Below are positions 35,107 through 45,023 of a stretch of DNA of 64,000 bases, in pieces. Source of the stretch: Chitinophaga skermanii. GTDB taxonomy: Bacteria > Bacteroidota > Bacteroidia > Chitinophagales > Chitinophagaceae. The stretch spans positions 62,001 through 126,000 of the forward strand of contig NZ_QLLL01000003.1 in NCBI RefSeq assembly GCF_003259335.1, written 5' to 3'. A program made the translations under genes and the position numbers. The first letter of the stretch is position 1; the number at the start of each line of letters is the position of its first letter. The notes under the pieces are model-generated. The model worked only from the letters and a program-made list of their open reading frames with translations. It searched no databases and was not told the origin of the DNA.

Positions 35107-37584
35107 TTATTGTTTCATCAATTTTACACCAGATTTGAACTGTTGTGCATCGATTCTTATTAAGTAAGTAGCAGTTACCAAAGTGCTGCAATCTACTGTA
35201 ACTTGATGTTCACCCTGCGGGAAGTCGCGGTTAACCACCGTTTTAACCAAGCTGCCTTGCATATCATATAATCCTATTACTACTTTACCCTGGGCTGGGT
35301 TGTAGAAACGTACCGTTGCTTGACTATGTACTGGATTTGGGAACACTTGCAATATGTTAGATTTCACATCAACGTATTCTTGTGTTGAAGTAGCGGCCGC
35401 CATTCTTGCACTGCCTGAACAAGCTGCTGCTGTTGGGGCATTGCCTGTTACTTCCATCCAGTCGATATTGGCAAATTCTTTCGCTTCCGTAGTTTCTAAT
35501 CGAATTGTATTTACACCGGCTACCAATGTTACATTTACAGTAGCTGTTGTGTTCCAGGTATTCCAATTTGTTGTTACTGGGAACTGAATATTACTTACAA
35601 CAGTACTGCCATTTACTAATACACGCGCGGTTGTTGATACACTCGACCCTCCATTTGCATACCGCCATTTCAAACTATAGGTACCTGCAGTAGGCGCATT
35701 TACGCTGTAGTTCACTCCTTTACTAGCCGAGTTGCTTAAATTGATGTAATAACCACCATCTGCCCCAGTATAACTGTTTTGCCGACTACCATCGGCTCCA
35801 CAATAACCATTCGCTGTACTAGCATCATCATCAATGCGCAAAGTGTTACCACCTCCTGTAGAGGTTGCATTGAAATTAGCTGTTACACTTGTGTTGGCGT
35901 TGATGGTAACTGTTGTAATAGGCGATGTACTACTTATTGCTCCACTCCAATTACTAAACGTATACCCGCTACTCGGAGTAGCTGTTAAAGTTACTACTGT
36001 TCCAGCTGCATAGGTAGCTGCATTTGGACTACGTGTAATACTGCCACCCGCACTTGGCGAAGCGGTGGTTGTTAAGGTGTATGATGTAGAAGTATTTGTT
36101 GTGAAATTGGCGGTTAAAGATTTATTGGCATCCATCGTTACAGTAATAGTGGCATTAGTTGAAGTACTACTGCCTGTCCATCCTGTAAAAGTATATCCCG
36201 TAGCGGCTGTTGCTACAAGCGTTACTGTAGTACCTGCTGTATAAGTACTTGCATTAGGTGTACGTGCAATGCTGCCACCTGCTGATGGGGTTGACGTAGT
36301 TGTTAAGGTGTATGATAACGGAGCCGTGCCGTTTGATTCGCGCGCACCTAAATCTGGTGCACTACCATTATAAGTTATACCAGGTGCTGTTACGCCCGCG
36401 TTAATCATGTCGCTACCACTGGCAAGTGCTAGGAAGTTGCCTAAGTTGGGGCTACCATCACTATTTTTTGTAACACTAGGCGTAACTGTAATAAAATCCG
36501 CAGCGCTAATAACCAAGCTACCACTATTGGTACTCACATTATTCTTCCACCACACATTACTATTACCTACTTCCGTACCATTCGATTTATCACTCGCTCC
36601 CGCATTCAATGATATGTTATTCCTAAAGGTTGCCGTACTTCCTGTTCTAAAGTTGTAATTCGATTCAGCATTGTTGTAACTCGTGTTATTCGACACTTCA
36701 ATGTTGCCCGGGTTGTTGTTATCGGTGAAACCATGATGGCCATTGCTAAAAGCCACGCATCTACGTACAATGTGGTTAACAGCAATACCCGAACCTCCCA
36801 ATTTAAAGCCATTTTTATCACCACTTCCGGAGGTGCCTCCCGTTGTAAGTGAACCATTACTGTACGCCACGCAGTTTTCTAACGTTACCACGCCAATAGG
36901 ACCCGTATCATCTTTCGCATAAAAATCCCAGCCATCATCGATATTATGGTGAGCAATACAACCACGAAATACATTGCCGGTACCACAAGTAAGCTTCGCT
37001 GCAAAACCATCGGCATTTTCATTGCCAGGATCGCGGTTATCAAAGGCCTCACAATTCAGGATTAAGTTATTGGATGGCCAACTGCCTAATGTCGTATTCG
37101 TTGTTTTGTAACGACTCAATTGCAGGCCCGTATCCCGGTTATTCGAAAAGATACATTTCTCTACCGTATTGTTATTCCCAGCTAACAACATCCCGTTATC
37201 ACCTGCACCCTTAAATGTAATACCATAGATGTACCAGTAATCACCATCTAGTACCAGCCCACGGTTACTATCTGCTGTTGCTTGGCCGGAAAAATCTAAT
37301 ACAGGAACTTCCCCGTTATACGCCATAATACGCTTGTTGGCGCTGGAAGTTCCATTATTGTTATCGGCAATAACAATGGTGGTACTATAGCTGTATGTGC
37401 CGCCACGCATGTAAATAGTGCCACCTGCAGTTACCGTTGCAATGGCATTTTCCAAGGTAGTAGGAGCGGAGATAGAAGTGCCCGGGTTACTGGCGCTTCC
37501 AGTAGGAGAAACATAAATAGTGGATTGTGCTTGCGTAAAACCGAAAAACAGCATACACAGCAAAGCGAGTAAATAATTTTTCAT
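35107..37584 (-). CDS. PL9-like right-handed beta-helix pectate lyase, T9SS cargo
   Basis: 825 residues with signal peptide (cleavage after TQA, about residue 19). Residues about 22-415 form a right-handed parallel beta-helix with PL9 landmarks: YVSPTG at the start, ADGFAAKLTCGTGN, DDGWDFYAK, and DKNGFKLGG, whose K261 is the candidate catalytic base. Two InlB/Flg_new-type repeats follow (about 425-570, each with AGGSI-x-R-x-PN-A and GYTF-x-x-W). Next is a CBM6/35-like beta-sandwich (about 585-720). The C-terminus is a T9SS sorting domain (FPNPVHSQATVRFY... to GVKLMKQ). The expected product is an extracellular pectate (polygalacturonate) lyase. Substrate is inferred from the family. Confidence 0.85.
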   Translation of the reverse strand: MKNYLLALLCMLFFGFTQAQSTIYVSPTGSASNPGTSISAPTTLENAIATVTAGGTIYMRGGTYSYSTTIVIADNNNGTSSANKRIMAYNGEVPVLDFSGQATADSNRGLVLDGDYWYIYGITFKGAGDNGMLLAGNNNTVEKCIFSNNRDTGLQLSRYKTTNTTLGSWPSNNLILNCEAFDNRDPGNENADGFAAKLTCGTGNVFRGCIAHHNIDDGWDFYAKDDTGPIGVVTLENCVAYSNGSLTTGGTSGSGDKNGFKLGGSGIAVNHIVRRCVAFSNGHHGFTDNNNPGNIEVSNNTSYNNAESNYNFRTGSTATFRNNISLNAGASDKSNGTEVGNSNVWWKNNVSTNSGSLVISAADFITVTPSVTKNSDGSPNLGNFLALASGSDMINAGVTAPGITYNGSAPDLGARESNGTAPLSYTLTTTSTPSAGGSIARTPNASTYTAGTTVTLVATAATGYTFTGWTGSSTSTNATITVTMDANKSLTANFTTNTSTSYTLTTTASPSAGGSITRSPNAATYAAGTVVTLTATPSSGYTFSNWSGAISSTSPITTVTINANTSVTANFNATSTGGGNTLRIDDDASTANGYCGADGSRQNSYTGADGGYYINLSNSASKGVNYSVNAPTAGTYSLKWRYANGGSSVSTTARVLVNGSTVVSNIQFPVTTNWNTWNTTATVNVTLVAGVNTIRLETTEAKEFANIDWMEVTGNAPTAAACSGSARMAAATSTQEYVDVKSNILQVFPNPVHSQATVRFYNPAQGKVVIGLYDMQGSLVKTVVNRDFPQGEHQVTVDCSTLVTATYLIRIDAQQFKSGVKLMKQ

Positions 37585-37594
37585 AACGCGATAT

Positions 37595-37622
37595 TTTTTG
37601 AAAAACTACAAGTTTTCAAAAA
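37595..37622. promoter_or_regulatory. 10-bp inverted repeat upstream of pectate lyase-like gene
   Basis: TTTTTGAAAA and TTTTCAAAAA are perfect inverted repeats around an 8-base spacer, starting 11 bases upstream of the minus-strand start codon. It may be an operator or a leader hairpin. Confidence 0.45.
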
Positions 37623-37651
37623 CGCTTGCGTGTTTTTTAGCCGAATTATTT

Positions 37652-37679
37652 ACGCAATCGCAACCGGGAACGATTGCGT
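37652..37679. promoter_or_regulatory. 9-bp inverted repeat in the divergent intergenic region
   Basis: ACGCAATCG and CGATTGCGT are perfect inverted repeats around a 10-base spacer, about 70 bases upstream of the pectate lyase-like gene. This fits a dimeric regulator site, but no regulator is adjacent. Confidence 0.4.
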
Positions 37680-37865
37680 GTAAGCTTTATTGGGGGCTTG
37701 TTTGGTGTGTATATTGTACATGATGTAAATAGCGGCGCAGTACAATGTAGATTTGGTTAACATGTTTTAAGCCGTAAATGCTTTATTTTTATAAATATAG
37801 TTTACACATCCGCGTTTCTACATTTTCCGTATGTGTTACATGTTCACATTTTATAAACCATGCTT

Positions 37866-38249
37866 ATGAAAATTGTTTGTCTACTCGTCTTCTCTTCAGT
37901 AATACTTTTATCTTGCGCTACTACGCAACGTACAGATCTGTACTTTGGCCGAAACATCCCAACAGGAGGACAAGTAAGTAACGAGCAATGGCAACATTTT
38001 AGCGATAGTATTATCACGCACTTCTTCCCGGAAGGCTACACAGAATCCGATGCTGTAGGTAAATGGCAAGACACTAAAACACAAGTAACCATTGCTGAAC
38101 CAACGAAGGTAGTTACATTCGTAGGCGCCAAATCAGCGAAGCGCAACAAGGCGCTCGACTCAATTGCAACTGCTTACATGAAAATGTTTGCACAACAAGC
38201 AGTATTACGCGTAAATGCAAAAATTACAATGAAGTTTGTGTCCCAGTAG
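37866..38249 (+). CDS. DUF3574 lipoprotein
   Basis: 127 residues from the ATG at 37866 (an ATG at 37860 adds two residues). The N-terminus is a lipoprotein signal ending LLSC (lipobox Cys). The mature part matches DUF3574: RTDLYFGRNIPTGGQVS, WQHFSDSIITHFFPEGYT, then KRNKALDSIATAYMKMF and QQAVLRV. The function of this domain is unknown; the alpha/beta ferredoxin-like pattern suggests a small binding domain. Its last 26 bases overlap the 3' end of the convergent gene on the other strand. Confidence 0.75.
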   Translation: MKIVCLLVFSSVILLSCATTQRTDLYFGRNIPTGGQVSNEQWQHFSDSIITHFFPEGYTESDAVGKWQDTKTQVTIAEPTKVVTFVGAKSAKRNKALDSIATAYMKMFAQQAVLRVNAKITMKFVSQ

Positions 38250-38958
38250 TGGCAGGTGGTGGTAATAATTTCAAACTGTCTAAACCCGCTTGAATACCTT
38301 GTCCACTCGTATAGAAGAATTGGGGTCCTGCTAACAAAGTAATTGTTTTTACACTCGGCTTTGGCGACATGCCCATGTGATGTAAATATTGCTGTGTTCG
38401 ATATGCCATCACGCTACCTACCGCTATGTTTTTCGCAACCGCTTCGGTAGGCGAATCAATACCGGCATCTTTCACATCACTGGCAATACTCACTTCTTGC
38501 AAACCTAACCTACATGCCTCGCGAACGGCAGTAATACCAACACTATACATTTTTTCTGCATCGAAGTATTCCCTGTCACCCAAACCAACAAGAAGCAAGT
38601 ATTTAGCAGGAATGGTATTAGGCGGCGGAATAAGTAGTAAGGTTTCATTTTGATGTCCTAAGAATTGCTTGCTTTTCCTGATATGGGTAATGAAGTGATG
38701 AAGAGATTGATCGAGGTGAACCATCCCATTTTCACCTTCTGGCAAAGCGGGAGGGGAATAAATATCACTAGGAGTATATTCAAACAAGCAAGCCACTTGT
38801 AATGTAGTACTATTAGAAGCGGGGCTTTCAACAACACCTTCAATTCGTAAACCGTTAATCGTTCCCCAAAGAATACGGTCGCCAGGTTTGGCTACTTTTT
38901 GCGCGGTAAGTACAGATAGGTAACATACGAGGAGTAGACTACAACAAAAGGTTTTCAT
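38224..38958 (-). CDS. Secreted stand-alone M17 aminopeptidase N-terminal-domain protein
   Basis: 244 residues from the ATG at 38958 with signal peptide MKTFCCSLLLVCYLSVLTA; an upstream start gives a less usual leader. The body resembles the N-terminal (macro-like) domain of M17 leucyl aminopeptidases: KYLLLVGLGDREYFDAEKM, then VGITAVREACRLGLQEVSIA, then SPTEAVAKNIAVGSVMAY. The catalytic C-terminal half with its metal-binding residues is absent, and the gene is not obviously broken, so it is probably not a peptidase. It overlaps the DUF3574 gene tail to tail and lies 39 bases downstream of the NTF2-like gene on the same strand, so it may share its transcript. Confidence 0.65.
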   Translation of the reverse strand: MKTFCCSLLLVCYLSVLTAQKVAKPGDRILWGTINGLRIEGVVESPASNSTTLQVACLFEYTPSDIYSPPALPEGENGMVHLDQSLHHFITHIRKSKQFLGHQNETLLLIPPPNTIPAKYLLLVGLGDREYFDAEKMYSVGITAVREACRLGLQEVSIASDVKDAGIDSPTEAVAKNIAVGSVMAYRTQQYLHHMGMSPKPSVKTITLLAGPQFFYTSGQGIQAGLDSLKLLPPPATTGTQTSL

Positions 38959-38997
38959 GGTGTTTTTGTTTGGGTAAACAAAAAAGGCAAGCATTTA

Positions 38998-39315
38998 TCA
39001 TGCTTGCCCAATATCTAAACGTATAATTTTACCGGTGGGGTGTAGGGTGAACTTGAAATATGTATTGAAGTTACCCCAAGTATCGCTATGAAAATGACCA
39101 TAAACTTCCAGCCCATCATCACTTACATCATCAATCCGAGTAAACTTTTCATGGCCAATGGCTTTGTCGAAAAAGGTGTGGAAGTTCACTTCCCTGCCAT
39201 CATCGAATAATATAGCATCTTCACTGAAAAGTGCGAACCATTGGGTTTTATCACCGGCCTGCAAGGCTTTAATGGCTTGCGCTACAACGGGATTTTTGAG
39301 TAAGTCGTACTGCAT
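38998..39315 (-). CDS. SnoaL/NTF2-like small protein
   Basis: 105 residues. The pattern of an N-terminal helix (NPVVAQAIKALQAGDKTQWFALF), then AILFDDGREVNFHTFFDKAIG, then strands with YFKFTLHPTGKIIRLDIGQA, fits the cone-shaped SnoaL/NTF2 fold. Such proteins bind or convert small molecules, but no active-site residues can be assigned. It sits 36 bases downstream of an SDR gene on the same strand, likely one operon. Confidence 0.65.
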   Translation of the reverse strand: MQYDLLKNPVVAQAIKALQAGDKTQWFALFSEDAILFDDGREVNFHTFFDKAIGHEKFTRIDDVSDDGLEVYGHFHSDTWGNFNTYFKFTLHPTGKIIRLDIGQA

Positions 39316-39351
39316 GGGTATTTAACAATTGTTTCCCATACTTAGTTTAAA

Positions 39352-40095
39352 CTATGCCATACCCCCGTTAACTCCTATGTTCTGTGCATTGATCCATTTG
39401 GCATCATCGCTTGCTAAAAAACGTACAACTTTGGCAATGTCATTCGGTTCGCCAATCCGGTTGAAGGCCGATAACGATGCTAATCGTTGAATTGTTTCTT
39501 CAGATTTACCATTCGTAAATAACTCCGTATTAGTAGGGCCCGGTGATACAGAATTTACATTAATTCCCCTTGCACCTACTTCCTTCGAGAAAACCCGGGT
39601 AAGCTGTTCTACTGCTGCTTTGGTAGCCACGTATGTGCCGTAAGTAGGCAACATAATCCTGTTTACAGAGGTTGAAAAATTAATGACAGTTCCATTATCT
39701 GCTAAACGCGTAGCGGCTTCTCGCATGGTATTAAAAGTACCACGCACGTTAATATTGAAGATGCGATCGAAGTCTTCATCAGTGGTATCTTTAATCAATT
39801 TGTTGATCATAATACCGGCATTATTAACCAATACATCTACTTTGCCATAATGAGCAATGGCTGTATCAAAGAGGTTTTTAACTTGTTCTGTAGAACTTAC
39901 ATCTGCTTTTAATGCAATGGCTTCGCCTCCTTGGGCTTGAATGTGTGCCACGGTTTTGTCGGCTTCCACTTGGTTGCCGGCAAAGTTCACAACAATCTTC
40001 GCACCTGCACTCGCTAATTCCTCTGCTATTTTTGCACCAATACCCCGGGAAGCACCCGTTACTATAATTACTTTACCAGTAAGTCGTTGTTCCAT
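39352..40095 (-). CDS. SDR family oxidoreductase (classical, FabG-like)
   Basis: 247 residues from the ATG at 40095 (a longer start adds 20 residues before the Rossmann strand). The NAD(P)-binding motif is TGASRGIGAKIAEEL, the structural motif is NNAGIMIN, and the active site is S...YGTYVATK (Tyr-x-x-x-Lys). VSPGPTNTELF follows. The ending INAQNIGVNGGMA is typical of classical SDRs. Asn after VNF suggests NADP preference, but this is weak. It is followed by an NTF2-like gene on the same strand. The substrate is unknown. Confidence 0.88.
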   Translation of the reverse strand: MEQRLTGKVIIVTGASRGIGAKIAEELASAGAKIVVNFAGNQVEADKTVAHIQAQGGEAIALKADVSSTEQVKNLFDTAIAHYGKVDVLVNNAGIMINKLIKDTTDEDFDRIFNINVRGTFNTMREAATRLADNGTVINFSTSVNRIMLPTYGTYVATKAAVEQLTRVFSKEVGARGINVNSVSPGPTNTELFTNGKSEETIQRLASLSAFNRIGEPNDIAKVVRFLASDDAKWINAQNIGVNGGMA

Positions 40096-40218
40096 ATTCG
40101 TTGTTTTGTACCACAAATCTCGTACTTGCCCAAATGGAAAAATTGCAAGTTTCAAAGAACTGCTTGCAATTTTCTAATATCAATACCTAGTATAACCGTT
40201 GGATAACGGAATGGTTGA

Positions 40219-41838
40219 CTATTCCTCGTTGTCACTGAACGTTAGATCCAGCTTTTCTTCCTCTATATCCAAGAGTGTTTGGAATTTCCGGATAATATGT
40301 TCTTCAAATTCTGCTTTACGGTTTAAATGCAATAATAACTGCCGTTGTTCATTAATCAATCCTAAATACACCTCCTGGAAGTTGCAATACAATGTATGCG
40401 CTGTATTTCCTTCTTCGCACACTTCCTGTAATTCCCCTAACAGCCGCGTATCCATGGATAATTGCTTTTCTAGGTTCTGTAACAATTCATTCTTTGCAAT
40501 ATCTTCTGCATGCTCTTCTTTCAATCGTTTCAAGGCTACATGCGCCATTTTCTTCTGTACAATAATTTCTTGCTGCTCGGTTGATAAAGTATAATCCCTT
40601 TCTTCCATTTTCAACCAACGCACTAATGAAGGTAGGGTAAGCCCTTGTACAACCAAAGTAACAAGGATGACCACGAAAGTGATAAAGATGATTAAACTTC
40701 TTTGCGGAAAGGCATCGTTATTGGGTAACAGTAGGGGAATGGAAAGAGCGGCAGCTAGGGATACTACACCCCGCATACCCGTCCAACCAAATAAAACCGG
40801 TCCGCGCCAGCCGGGTTTACTGTCGGCAGTAGTAATGTACCGGCTGATAAATACCGTAAATACCGAAGCACCCAACGTACTTAACATCCTAAATACGATC
40901 AACGCCAAAGAAATAATCAATCCATATACAATAGCATCTCCAATACTCGTGTCTCCCAACTGCTTCACTATAAACGGCATTTCTAACCCAATTAGCATAA
41001 AAACCACGCCATTCAATACAAACCCAATGGTCTCCCATACATTCACGCCTTGAATACGACTGCGATAATCCAAGAATTGATGACGCCGCGTTGCTAAAAA
41101 TAATCCACCACTCACCACGGCTAATACACCCGATGTATGGAAATGCTCGGCCACGATATACATGAGGTAAGGTGCTACAAACGTTAACACAATATCAACT
41201 TGCGGCGTAGTAGGCATCCAACGATGAATAGCGTAAAATATGAGGGCAATGGCTAAGCCAATCAATACCCCGAATATGATGACCACGAAGAAGCTTACAA
41301 TGGCTTCTTGCCATACAAATTCCCCCGTTTTTACAGCATCTAATGCAAACTTAAAGATGATTAAACTCGCCGCGTCATTTAATAAGCTTTCTCCTTCCAA
41401 AATTGAAATCATCCGTCGAGGTACCTTCACGGTTTTTAAGATGGAAGATGCCGATACGGCATCAGGCGGAGAAACGATGCCGCCTAACAGGAAACCCAAT
41501 GCCAATGTAAACCCGGGGATTAATTGATATGCTAATAATCCAACGGCCCCCGCCGTAAATATGACAATAATAAATGCAAAACTCATGATCACACGGCGCC
41601 ATTTCCAAAAGTCTTTCCACGAAGTTTGCCATGCTGCTTCATAGAGTAGGGGTGGTAGAAAAATTACGAAGATGAGTTCCGGGTCGATGGTGATTTCCGG
41701 TAAACCTTTCACAAATCCCAATAATAAGCCACCAATTACCAATACGATAGGGTAGCTAACATGGATCTTCCGTGCGAACATCACTAAAAAAAGAATAACT
41801 AGGACCAATGATGCCCAAAGCAATAGGGTTGCGTGCAT
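40219..41838 (-). CDS. CPA1-family Na+/H+ antiporter
   Basis: 539 residues. About 12 membrane segments fill residues 1-400. Diagnostic segments are GLLLGFVKGLP, VIFLPPLLYEAAW (the FLPPLLYE motif), SPPDAVSASSILK, LEGESLLNDAASLI (the conserved ND pair region) and GWTGMRGVVSLAAALSIPL. The C-terminal 130 residues are hydrophilic and helical, forming a cytoplasmic tail. It exchanges Na+ (or K+) for protons across the inner membrane in pH and salt homeostasis. It is transcribed alone, away from the sensor kinase gene. Confidence 0.92.
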   Translation of the reverse strand: MHATLLLWASLVLVILFLVMFARKIHVSYPIVLVIGGLLLGFVKGLPEITIDPELIFVIFLPPLLYEAAWQTSWKDFWKWRRVIMSFAFIIVIFTAGAVGLLAYQLIPGFTLALGFLLGGIVSPPDAVSASSILKTVKVPRRMISILEGESLLNDAASLIIFKFALDAVKTGEFVWQEAIVSFFVVIIFGVLIGLAIALIFYAIHRWMPTTPQVDIVLTFVAPYLMYIVAEHFHTSGVLAVVSGGLFLATRRHQFLDYRSRIQGVNVWETIGFVLNGVVFMLIGLEMPFIVKQLGDTSIGDAIVYGLIISLALIVFRMLSTLGASVFTVFISRYITTADSKPGWRGPVLFGWTGMRGVVSLAAALSIPLLLPNNDAFPQRSLIIFITFVVILVTLVVQGLTLPSLVRWLKMEERDYTLSTEQQEIIVQKKMAHVALKRLKEEHAEDIAKNELLQNLEKQLSMDTRLLGELQEVCEEGNTAHTLYCNFQEVYLGLINEQRQLLLHLNRKAEFEEHIIRKFQTLLDIEEEKLDLTFSDNEE

Positions 41839-41979
41839 GAAAACAAGTTGATTAAGAAGAAAATAAGTGTTGCCGTAAATTTAAAACATTATCGGATAGC
41901 GTTCATATGGATTTGTTAAACATTTAATGTACTTTCAACCATTATTCGTCCAGTAGCTGATAGTAATTGTAACCTAATA

Positions 41980-44964
41980 ATGATCCGGTTTTTCTTGTTC
42001 TGTATTTGTCTTTTCCCGCAAATACTCTATGCCAATAATGGCTTTTCGTTCCGTTATGTTGATATGCCACTTGCACTACGCGATGGGAATATCAAGCGAA
42101 CTGTGGCCGACCGTAAAGGTATTTTATGGTTTTCTACCAGCGACGGCCTCAATAGGTACGATGGTAACCATGTATTACATTTCGATCTCGTAAGCAAACC
42201 CAATATCGTTAATAACAACATCACCACGCTATTCCCAGGTAAAGACGATGTATTATGGGTAGGCACCACCAACGGCATCACAAAGTTCGACCTCCGCAGC
42301 TGGACTACCCAGCATTTTCTATTACCTGATCAAAATGGGAATGCCCGCCGCCTCTTTGTACGTGATATTTGTGAAGATCCCAAAGGAAGAGTCTATATCT
42401 GTACCGATGATGCCATGATATATACGATAGAAAAAGGAGAACTGAAGTTGGTGATGGATCTTAGTAAAGTGCAAACACCCTCGAAAGGACAAGCATCTCT
42501 GAACGGCGTATTCATGCCATATCCCGGCGAACTATGGGCACTCTTACGTGGAAGATTATTACGCTTAAAAGGAGAAGGGTTAGACTATAAGGTAGAAGAT
42601 TGGTACGAAATGCCCACTATTAAGGGGAATATAAGTCGCTCCGTTTATTTCTCGAATTCTGGCGATGTGCTCTTTTTTGCCGAGAAATCAGGTTTATATC
42701 ACTTCCATATACCATCTGGCCACCTCGCTAAAGTTGGTACGGAGGCAGATTCCGGGGTGCATAAAAATCGCGATCATTTCATCCCCATCAACGATACACT
42801 GGTAGGTATTTTGGCTAACCGTGTAGGCGTTTACACTTACAACGTTAAAACCCGTCAACTCGGTCCTCTCATGGAGGATATAGCCGGTAATTTCGCCCGC
42901 AACCGTGTAATGACTACCTATTCTGCCGACGGCAAAACATACCTTACTTCTTCCAACGGTATTATGGTTATGGAAGCCTCTCGTTCTCCTTTCCGCAATA
43001 TATTGGAACGAAGTATTAACGAAACCAATTTGCAAAGCATCCGTAGTATTTACCAAGTAAATGCGAATAAACTTTACTTAGGCTCTTACCGTGATGGGTT
43101 CTTACAATACAACCTCGAAACAAGTGAACGCACCATCATCATGAACAAATTCGTGTACTCGATGCTGCGTTGGGATGATAACCGCTTACTATTAGCCACC
43201 GAAGGTGATGGCTTACAATGGTTAGATACCCGCACGGATAAAGTCACGAAGCTGGCAATAGATACCACCCAAGCACTATATCAATCTGGTGCCTTGAACG
43301 ATTTCACGGTAAGTCTTTGCCGCGAATCTGATAGCACAGTTTGGGTAGGTTCTTATTTCGGCGTTTGTTTGCTGAATGTATACACAGGCAAAGCTACGAT
43401 CCCTTGGCAAAGTGCAGCTGGTAAACCACTTAATCGCAGCCGTGTATTCGATATTTATGCTTCAGGCAGGCTCAGGTTTTTCTCTTCCATGGAAGGAGCA
43501 TTTGTATATGATACAGAAAATGGAAGGCTGGAGCAATTGCTAATGCATATGCCTGGCGGATATAGTATGCTCAGCATTTATTTCATCCGTAAAGTAGGGC
43601 AGGAGTATTGGTTAGGAACGAATGGACGGGGATTGTTAGTATTGAATGAAAGGCTTGAATTGATGCGTGAAAAGAATACGAGTAATGGCTTAGCAGGTAA
43701 TGCTGCATTCTCCTTTAGCCAAGTAGGGGTCAATGTTTTTATAGGAACGAACCTAGGATTAACGGCCTTGAACCTACAAAACCAACGCGAAAAGAATTAC
43801 TATACAATCGACCATTTACCCTCGAATGAATTCAATCATAGTGCTACTTTCACATATGGTAATATCGTGTATCTAGGTACCATTAATGGTATCACCTCGT
43901 TTAATGTAAATGATCTACAGCAATACCGCGCCAGTAAACAACAAACAAACTTTAGCTTCACTAGCTTTATCTTAGGCAACAGCCATGGTTTACAGCAGTT
44001 AGATAATTTACCCTACCAACCTTTACAACAATTGGAAGTACCCGCTGGTACCAGGTACTTTTCTATCCGTTTTGGAAGTATCGACGATGCCCTAGCACAA
44101 CAAACCTTTTACTACCGTTTACACGAAACAGATTCATGGCAAGAAATAGGTCGCTACCGCGAAATTAGTTTTGCTGGAATTCAACCAGGGTATTACAACC
44201 TGCAAGTAGCCACCAGCCTTCCCGGTGAAAACATTTTTCATATCCTGGCAGCAATGCCACTACATATACTCCCGAACTTCTACGACACTTGGTGGTTCCG
44301 ACTAGCCTGTGTACTATGTATCCCACTTATTGCTTTCCTCGTTTTCCGCTACCGCGTTAAGCAAATGAAGAAAGAACAAAAGCTGCGAACACAAATAGCC
44401 GGCGACCTCCACGACGAAGTCGGCAGTACACTCACGCGTATTTACTTCCAAGCCGATTTGTTCAGTATGCGTAGCAATGATAAAGCCTCGTTCCAACAAA
44501 TAGCTTCCGCTAGTAAAGATGCGCTCGGGCTTATGAGCGACCTCGTATGGTCGATCGACGCTCGCTTCGATACTGCCCACGACCTAGTAGCCCGCTTACG
44601 CGACTACGTCACTAACTTACAAGATGAACTAGAAACAGACTGCACCCTAGAAATAGCAGGTAACTTTGAAAACCGTGAATTAAGTCAAGCTACGCGCCAG
44701 AACTTCTTCCTCATTTTCAAAGAAGCCATTAACAACGCCGCGCGGTATAGTACGGGGTGCCCGATTAAAATAACGCTACAATTCTGCGATCATATCCAAT
44801 TAAGCGTACAAAACAACTACGATGCAACACATCAAAAAATGAAGAATTACCAAGGAGGCCAAGGCTTGCAATACATGCAAATCCGTGCCGCAAAAATGAA
44901 AGGCGACCTACGTGTAGATGCCAATGGTCAAGTATTCATCGTAAAATTATCAGCCCCTTTCTAA
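41980..44964 (+). CDS. Two-component sensor histidine kinase (beta-propeller sensor, HisKA_3)
   Basis: 994 residues with a signal peptide (about 18 residues). The periplasmic part (about 20-690) has propeller repeats of the Reg_prop type (GILWFSTSDGLNRYDG, DDVLWVGTTNGITKFD, TVWVGSYFGVCLL, YWLGTNGRGLLVL). A Y_Y_Y-type domain follows (FYYRLHETDSWQEIG, then PGYYNLQVATSLPGE). One membrane segment lies at about 773-793. The cytoplasmic HisKA_3 motif is GDLHDEVGSTL, with phosphoacceptor H811, followed by an HATPase with NNAARYS. Unlike hybrid kinases of Bacteroides it has no receiver or AraC domain. The response regulator gene starts about 60 bases later. The signal sensed is unknown, possibly a glycan. 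Confidence 0.9.
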   Translation: MIRFFLFCICLFPQILYANNGFSFRYVDMPLALRDGNIKRTVADRKGILWFSTSDGLNRYDGNHVLHFDLVSKPNIVNNNITTLFPGKDDVLWVGTTNGITKFDLRSWTTQHFLLPDQNGNARRLFVRDICEDPKGRVYICTDDAMIYTIEKGELKLVMDLSKVQTPSKGQASLNGVFMPYPGELWALLRGRLLRLKGEGLDYKVEDWYEMPTIKGNISRSVYFSNSGDVLFFAEKSGLYHFHIPSGHLAKVGTEADSGVHKNRDHFIPINDTLVGILANRVGVYTYNVKTRQLGPLMEDIAGNFARNRVMTTYSADGKTYLTSSNGIMVMEASRSPFRNILERSINETNLQSIRSIYQVNANKLYLGSYRDGFLQYNLETSERTIIMNKFVYSMLRWDDNRLLLATEGDGLQWLDTRTDKVTKLAIDTTQALYQSGALNDFTVSLCRESDSTVWVGSYFGVCLLNVYTGKATIPWQSAAGKPLNRSRVFDIYASGRLRFFSSMEGAFVYDTENGRLEQLLMHMPGGYSMLSIYFIRKVGQEYWLGTNGRGLLVLNERLELMREKNTSNGLAGNAAFSFSQVGVNVFIGTNLGLTALNLQNQREKNYYTIDHLPSNEFNHSATFTYGNIVYLGTINGITSFNVNDLQQYRASKQQTNFSFTSFILGNSHGLQQLDNLPYQPLQQLEVPAGTRYFSIRFGSIDDALAQQTFYYRLHETDSWQEIGRYREISFAGIQPGYYNLQVATSLPGENIFHILAAMPLHILPNFYDTWWFRLACVLCIPLIAFLVFRYRVKQMKKEQKLRTQIAGDLHDEVGSTLTRIYFQADLFSMRSNDKASFQQIASASKDALGLMSDLVWSIDARFDTAHDLVARLRDYVTNLQDELETDCTLEIAGNFENRELSQATRQNFFLIFKEAINNAARYSTGCPIKITLQFCDHIQLSVQNNYDATHQKMKNYQGGQGLQYMQIRAAKMKGDLRVDANGQVFIVKLSAPF

Positions 44965-45023
44965 ACACGATCCCCCTAAAAGGTGAGCGTAAAAAATAGA
45001 ATTCAAACGCATCTTTGCATAAT

